Part shown: piece after piece, positions 61,836-64,000 of the stretch
Numbering within the stretch: the first letter of the stretch is position 1
Layout: each line of letters begins with the position of its first letter
NCBI RefSeq assembly: GCF_014529535.1
Contig: NW_023503493.1
Location: forward strand, 6,294,001 to 6,358,000
Length of the DNA stretch: 64,000 nucleotides
Origin: Bradysia coprophila
Lineage: Eukaryota; Arthropoda; Insecta; Diptera; Sciaridae
Reading direction: 5' to 3'
Made by a program: the position numbers and the translations under genes
Notes under the pieces: generated by a model
Databases searched by the model: none
The model's input: the letters and a program-made list of their open reading frames with translations, nothing else
What the model was told of the DNA's origin: nothing

Positions 61836-62619
61836 CGCTATTTTATCTACCGACGGCGAAATAATAGCACTTTTTCACTGCTGTTATTTCACCTAGGTAG
61901 ATAAAAATTAAAAAGTGTCTCTCTACACCAGTTCGAAATTAAAAATTAATTCCTGAGGGATTAAATTTCAATTCCAAAATAGATTGCGGCCTAAAAAATC
62001 TGTAGGTCCATATTGCTATTTGCATAGACTCGTTTCAGCCTCCACTCCGGAGCATTAGATGTGAACTGAACAACGAAATTGTCCCCAAAGAACCGCTGAA
62101 TGTCCACAGAAAATGTGAGCCATCCATTTTTCGGATACATGCTGTAAAATGAGTATTTTCTGCTAATCAGCGGTGTACGTATTCCAGTGCTTATATTATC
62201 TCACCACGGGCACTTTAGCCAGAAAATTATCAGTTCTTTTGTCCGCAAACTGAAGATTTCCTTTATCGTCGCTACCTTTAGGTTGACAAAACCGAATGAA
62301 TGAACCATAAATAATGATTTCAAAATGCTGAACGTACAGGTTTTGGTCAGTGTAAGTTTAAAAACAAAAAAACGAGGAAAAAGATTAAAAACAGTGTTGC
62401 CCATATATTAGATGATGTACATCGATTAGATACTTGAAATCTATTCGATGAATTTTGGGGGTTTCCAATTTTACGAAAATGATAAATCGCTGCTGTTTAC
62501 TTCATCGTCATCAGCAGCTGCCTATTGATTGTTAAATTCTTTGAATATTTTGTTATCACCTTACAATTAACCGGATTTGGTTTTACCCTCAGGAGGTGCA
62601 AGCTTAACAGACATACTGT

Positions 62620-62829
62620 TTGCAGGAACTGCCTCTTGGCTCTTACAGACAGCACTTACTTCTTAACATAGACGAGGAATGTTTCTTGTCAGATAACATT
62701 TTTAAAGGCCATTCACCTGTTATAGATCGCGACGACAAAAATAAACGCCGATCTCTGACTAATGCGGTCTTTGATAGCAAAATTAATGTTCAAACAATTG
62801 AAGTAGAAGATTTTGATTCAATCGATTGA
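62620..62829 (+). other. Open frame over a dispersed repeat, function unknown
   Basis: A 69-codon frame after a possible splice acceptor (TTTGCAG at 62620). The part reading SPVIDRDDKNKRR... INVQTIEVEDF has a decayed relative at 48195-48360, so this is more likely a repeat or pseudogene fragment than an exon. Confidence 0.3.
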
Positions 62830-63398
62830 AAATATTTGACCGAAAGAAGTTCTAGACCCGAGACAATATGCGCCTTCAGAATGATTCTAATATTTTTCTA
62901 ATTTCAGTTATGGATTTCGTTTATCACGAGACAGGCCATGGAATTCACCACTCGGTCAACGTTTCTGTTTTGAAAGCTTTGAAAGTACTGTCAATGAACA
63001 ATGAAGTAATGACTCATTTTCCGGTGTTGCTGAGAGTTATAGTATATTACTTTTGCTCATCGCGATACGAAATATCAAATTATTTCCCGAGTGTAGCATG
63101 ACGTTTTCCTTTACGAAGGAGGGAAAGACTTTTCCCTAGGGACGGAAAGTCCATTTTTCCTCCCTAGTAAAGGAAAAACAATTTTCGTTATAATTTGTGA
63201 AGGCTCGAATGTTTGATGCATCAACGCAGAAAGAAAGATTGAAGTTATCAACTCAGTCGGAACTTTACTAATTTCTGTCGTTGTTGCAATCTACAATTAT
63301 TGCCCGCCCTTACCGAACTCATCAGTTAAATATGAAATGAATCAAAAATATATTTTTTTAAATAAATTATTTCAAGCCTTGCTTCACTATAAAAAAAC

Positions 63399-64000
63399 TC
63401 ATTTTTTGCTTCGATTTAAATACCGTGGCAAATAATTCGTAATTACCATGGCCCAACCACTTAGCGGCTGAACGGTTTTCTCGTCTTGTTTCACAGCGTA
63501 TCCCATGTGACCAGTTATGATGGCGGCACTGTAGTTTCTATGTTCTGGTTCAATGAACTCATCATAAATTCGAATGGGAACATGCACAACTCCTGGAGTA
63601 AGATTGCTAGTATGGATGCGAAGCCATTGCGTTGAATTGTCCGTTTCAATGAAATTTTCGTAATCACCTTGCCAGTTGCCTGAGATGTCGAAAGCACTAA
63701 AAGTTGCTATCCATCCATTAAGGTAAGTTGTTTCTATTTGATCACAGACCATGTCCACCCATTTATAATCTATGCGAAGGGCTTGCTTCCAGAACACACT
63801 GTCCGGCTGGTTCCCCTCTTTTACGCTTACAAATTGATCTAAGATTCGACCAAGCATAGATGACCATTTGGCCATTACATCTTTTCCTTTCAATTCAAAT
63901 TCTTTCAGTTTGTCCACTCGTTTCCGTATTTCTTTCCAATCATCCACCGTTCCCAAGATAGTCGCTTGTGGGATTCCACACAATACTGTCATTAATTCGT
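63399..64000 (-). CDS. DUF4419-family protein, 3' part
   Basis: At least 199 residues; the frame continues past the window edge with no stop, so the N-terminus lies outside. I recognise the DUF4419 pattern: CGIPQATILGTVDDWKEI near the left end, FWKQALRIDY, then LNGWIATFSAFDISGNWQG. The C-terminal part has IRIYDEF, IITGHMGYAV and PLSGWAMVITN. Function is not established; the family is common in fungi, with scattered members elsewhere. No intron is needed in the visible part. A horizontal origin is possible but not shown. Confidence 0.8.
   Translation of the reverse strand, partial: ELMTVLCGIPQATILGTVDDWKEIRKRVDKLKEFELKGKDVMAKWSSMLGRILDQFVSVKEGNQPDSVFWKQALRIDYKWVDMVCDQIETTYLNGWIATFSAFDISGNWQGDYENFIETDNSTQWLRIHTSNLTPGVVHVPIRIYDEFIEPEHRNYSAAIITGHMGYAVKQDEKTVQPLSGWAMVITNYLPRYLNRSKK

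Larger units (their letters stand above)
60912..63398. other. Intergenic, small hairpins and repeat fragments
   Basis: Upstream of the carboxypeptidase. It contains short palindromes at 61547-61600, 61725-61835 and 63103-63178 and a diverged repeat at 62700-62820. Frames at 62620-62829 and 62868-63101 have no recognised domain. Confidence 0.45.

Overview
The window looks like a repeat-rich stretch of an insect nuclear genome, most likely a dipteran. The evidence is short (50-63 bp) GT-AG introns, a divergent ionotropic receptor, three alpha-arrestin (ARRDC) genes, and many fold-back MITEs. A lower dipteran such as a fungus gnat is a guess, not shown by the sequence. No operons, phage genes or CRISPR arrays are present.

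Genes in order: a FAM172A/Arb2-domain gene (3208-4326, +); arrestin A (8483-14544, -) with a tRNA-Lys(CTT) in its 4.4 kb first intron; RIOK2 kinase (16963-18942, +); sorbitol dehydrogenase (22825-24246, +); an ionotropic receptor (30421-35338, +) split by a complete pogo/Tigger-type transposon; arrestin B (40022-46919, -); arrestin C (51255-57757, +) split by a short LTR element; an intronless four-RRM PABP-like gene (57873-59162, -); a secreted M14 carboxypeptidase (59274-60911, -); and the 3' part of a DUF4419 gene running off the right edge (63399-64000, -). Exon joins were made by hand from reading phase, GT-AG sites and family similarity.

Most of the remaining DNA is mobile-element debris. 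I found five elements with 8-bp target-site duplications (hAT-like), one carrying a decayed hAT C-terminal segment. There are also TA-flanked fold-backs, a MITE family with 7-bp duplications, a long-TIR element built on an ACCGATAAA motif with another element nested in it, a solo LTR with a 5-bp duplication inside a fold-back repeat, and a dispersed repeat with a variable number of ~146-bp units.

The most notable observations are: (1) arrestin C has two adjacent second exons of exactly 156 nt, same phase, 50 bp apart, the architecture of mutually exclusive exons; (2) arrestin C is cut by an LTR element whose two 314-bp LTRs look identical, so the insertion is very young; (3) the ionotropic receptor is cut by a transposon whose 681-residue transposase appears open and keeps its DDD residues, and the receptor frame matches exactly across the TA target site; (4) arrestin B carries a PSAP motif, a PPSY motif and a hydrophobic C-terminal tail.
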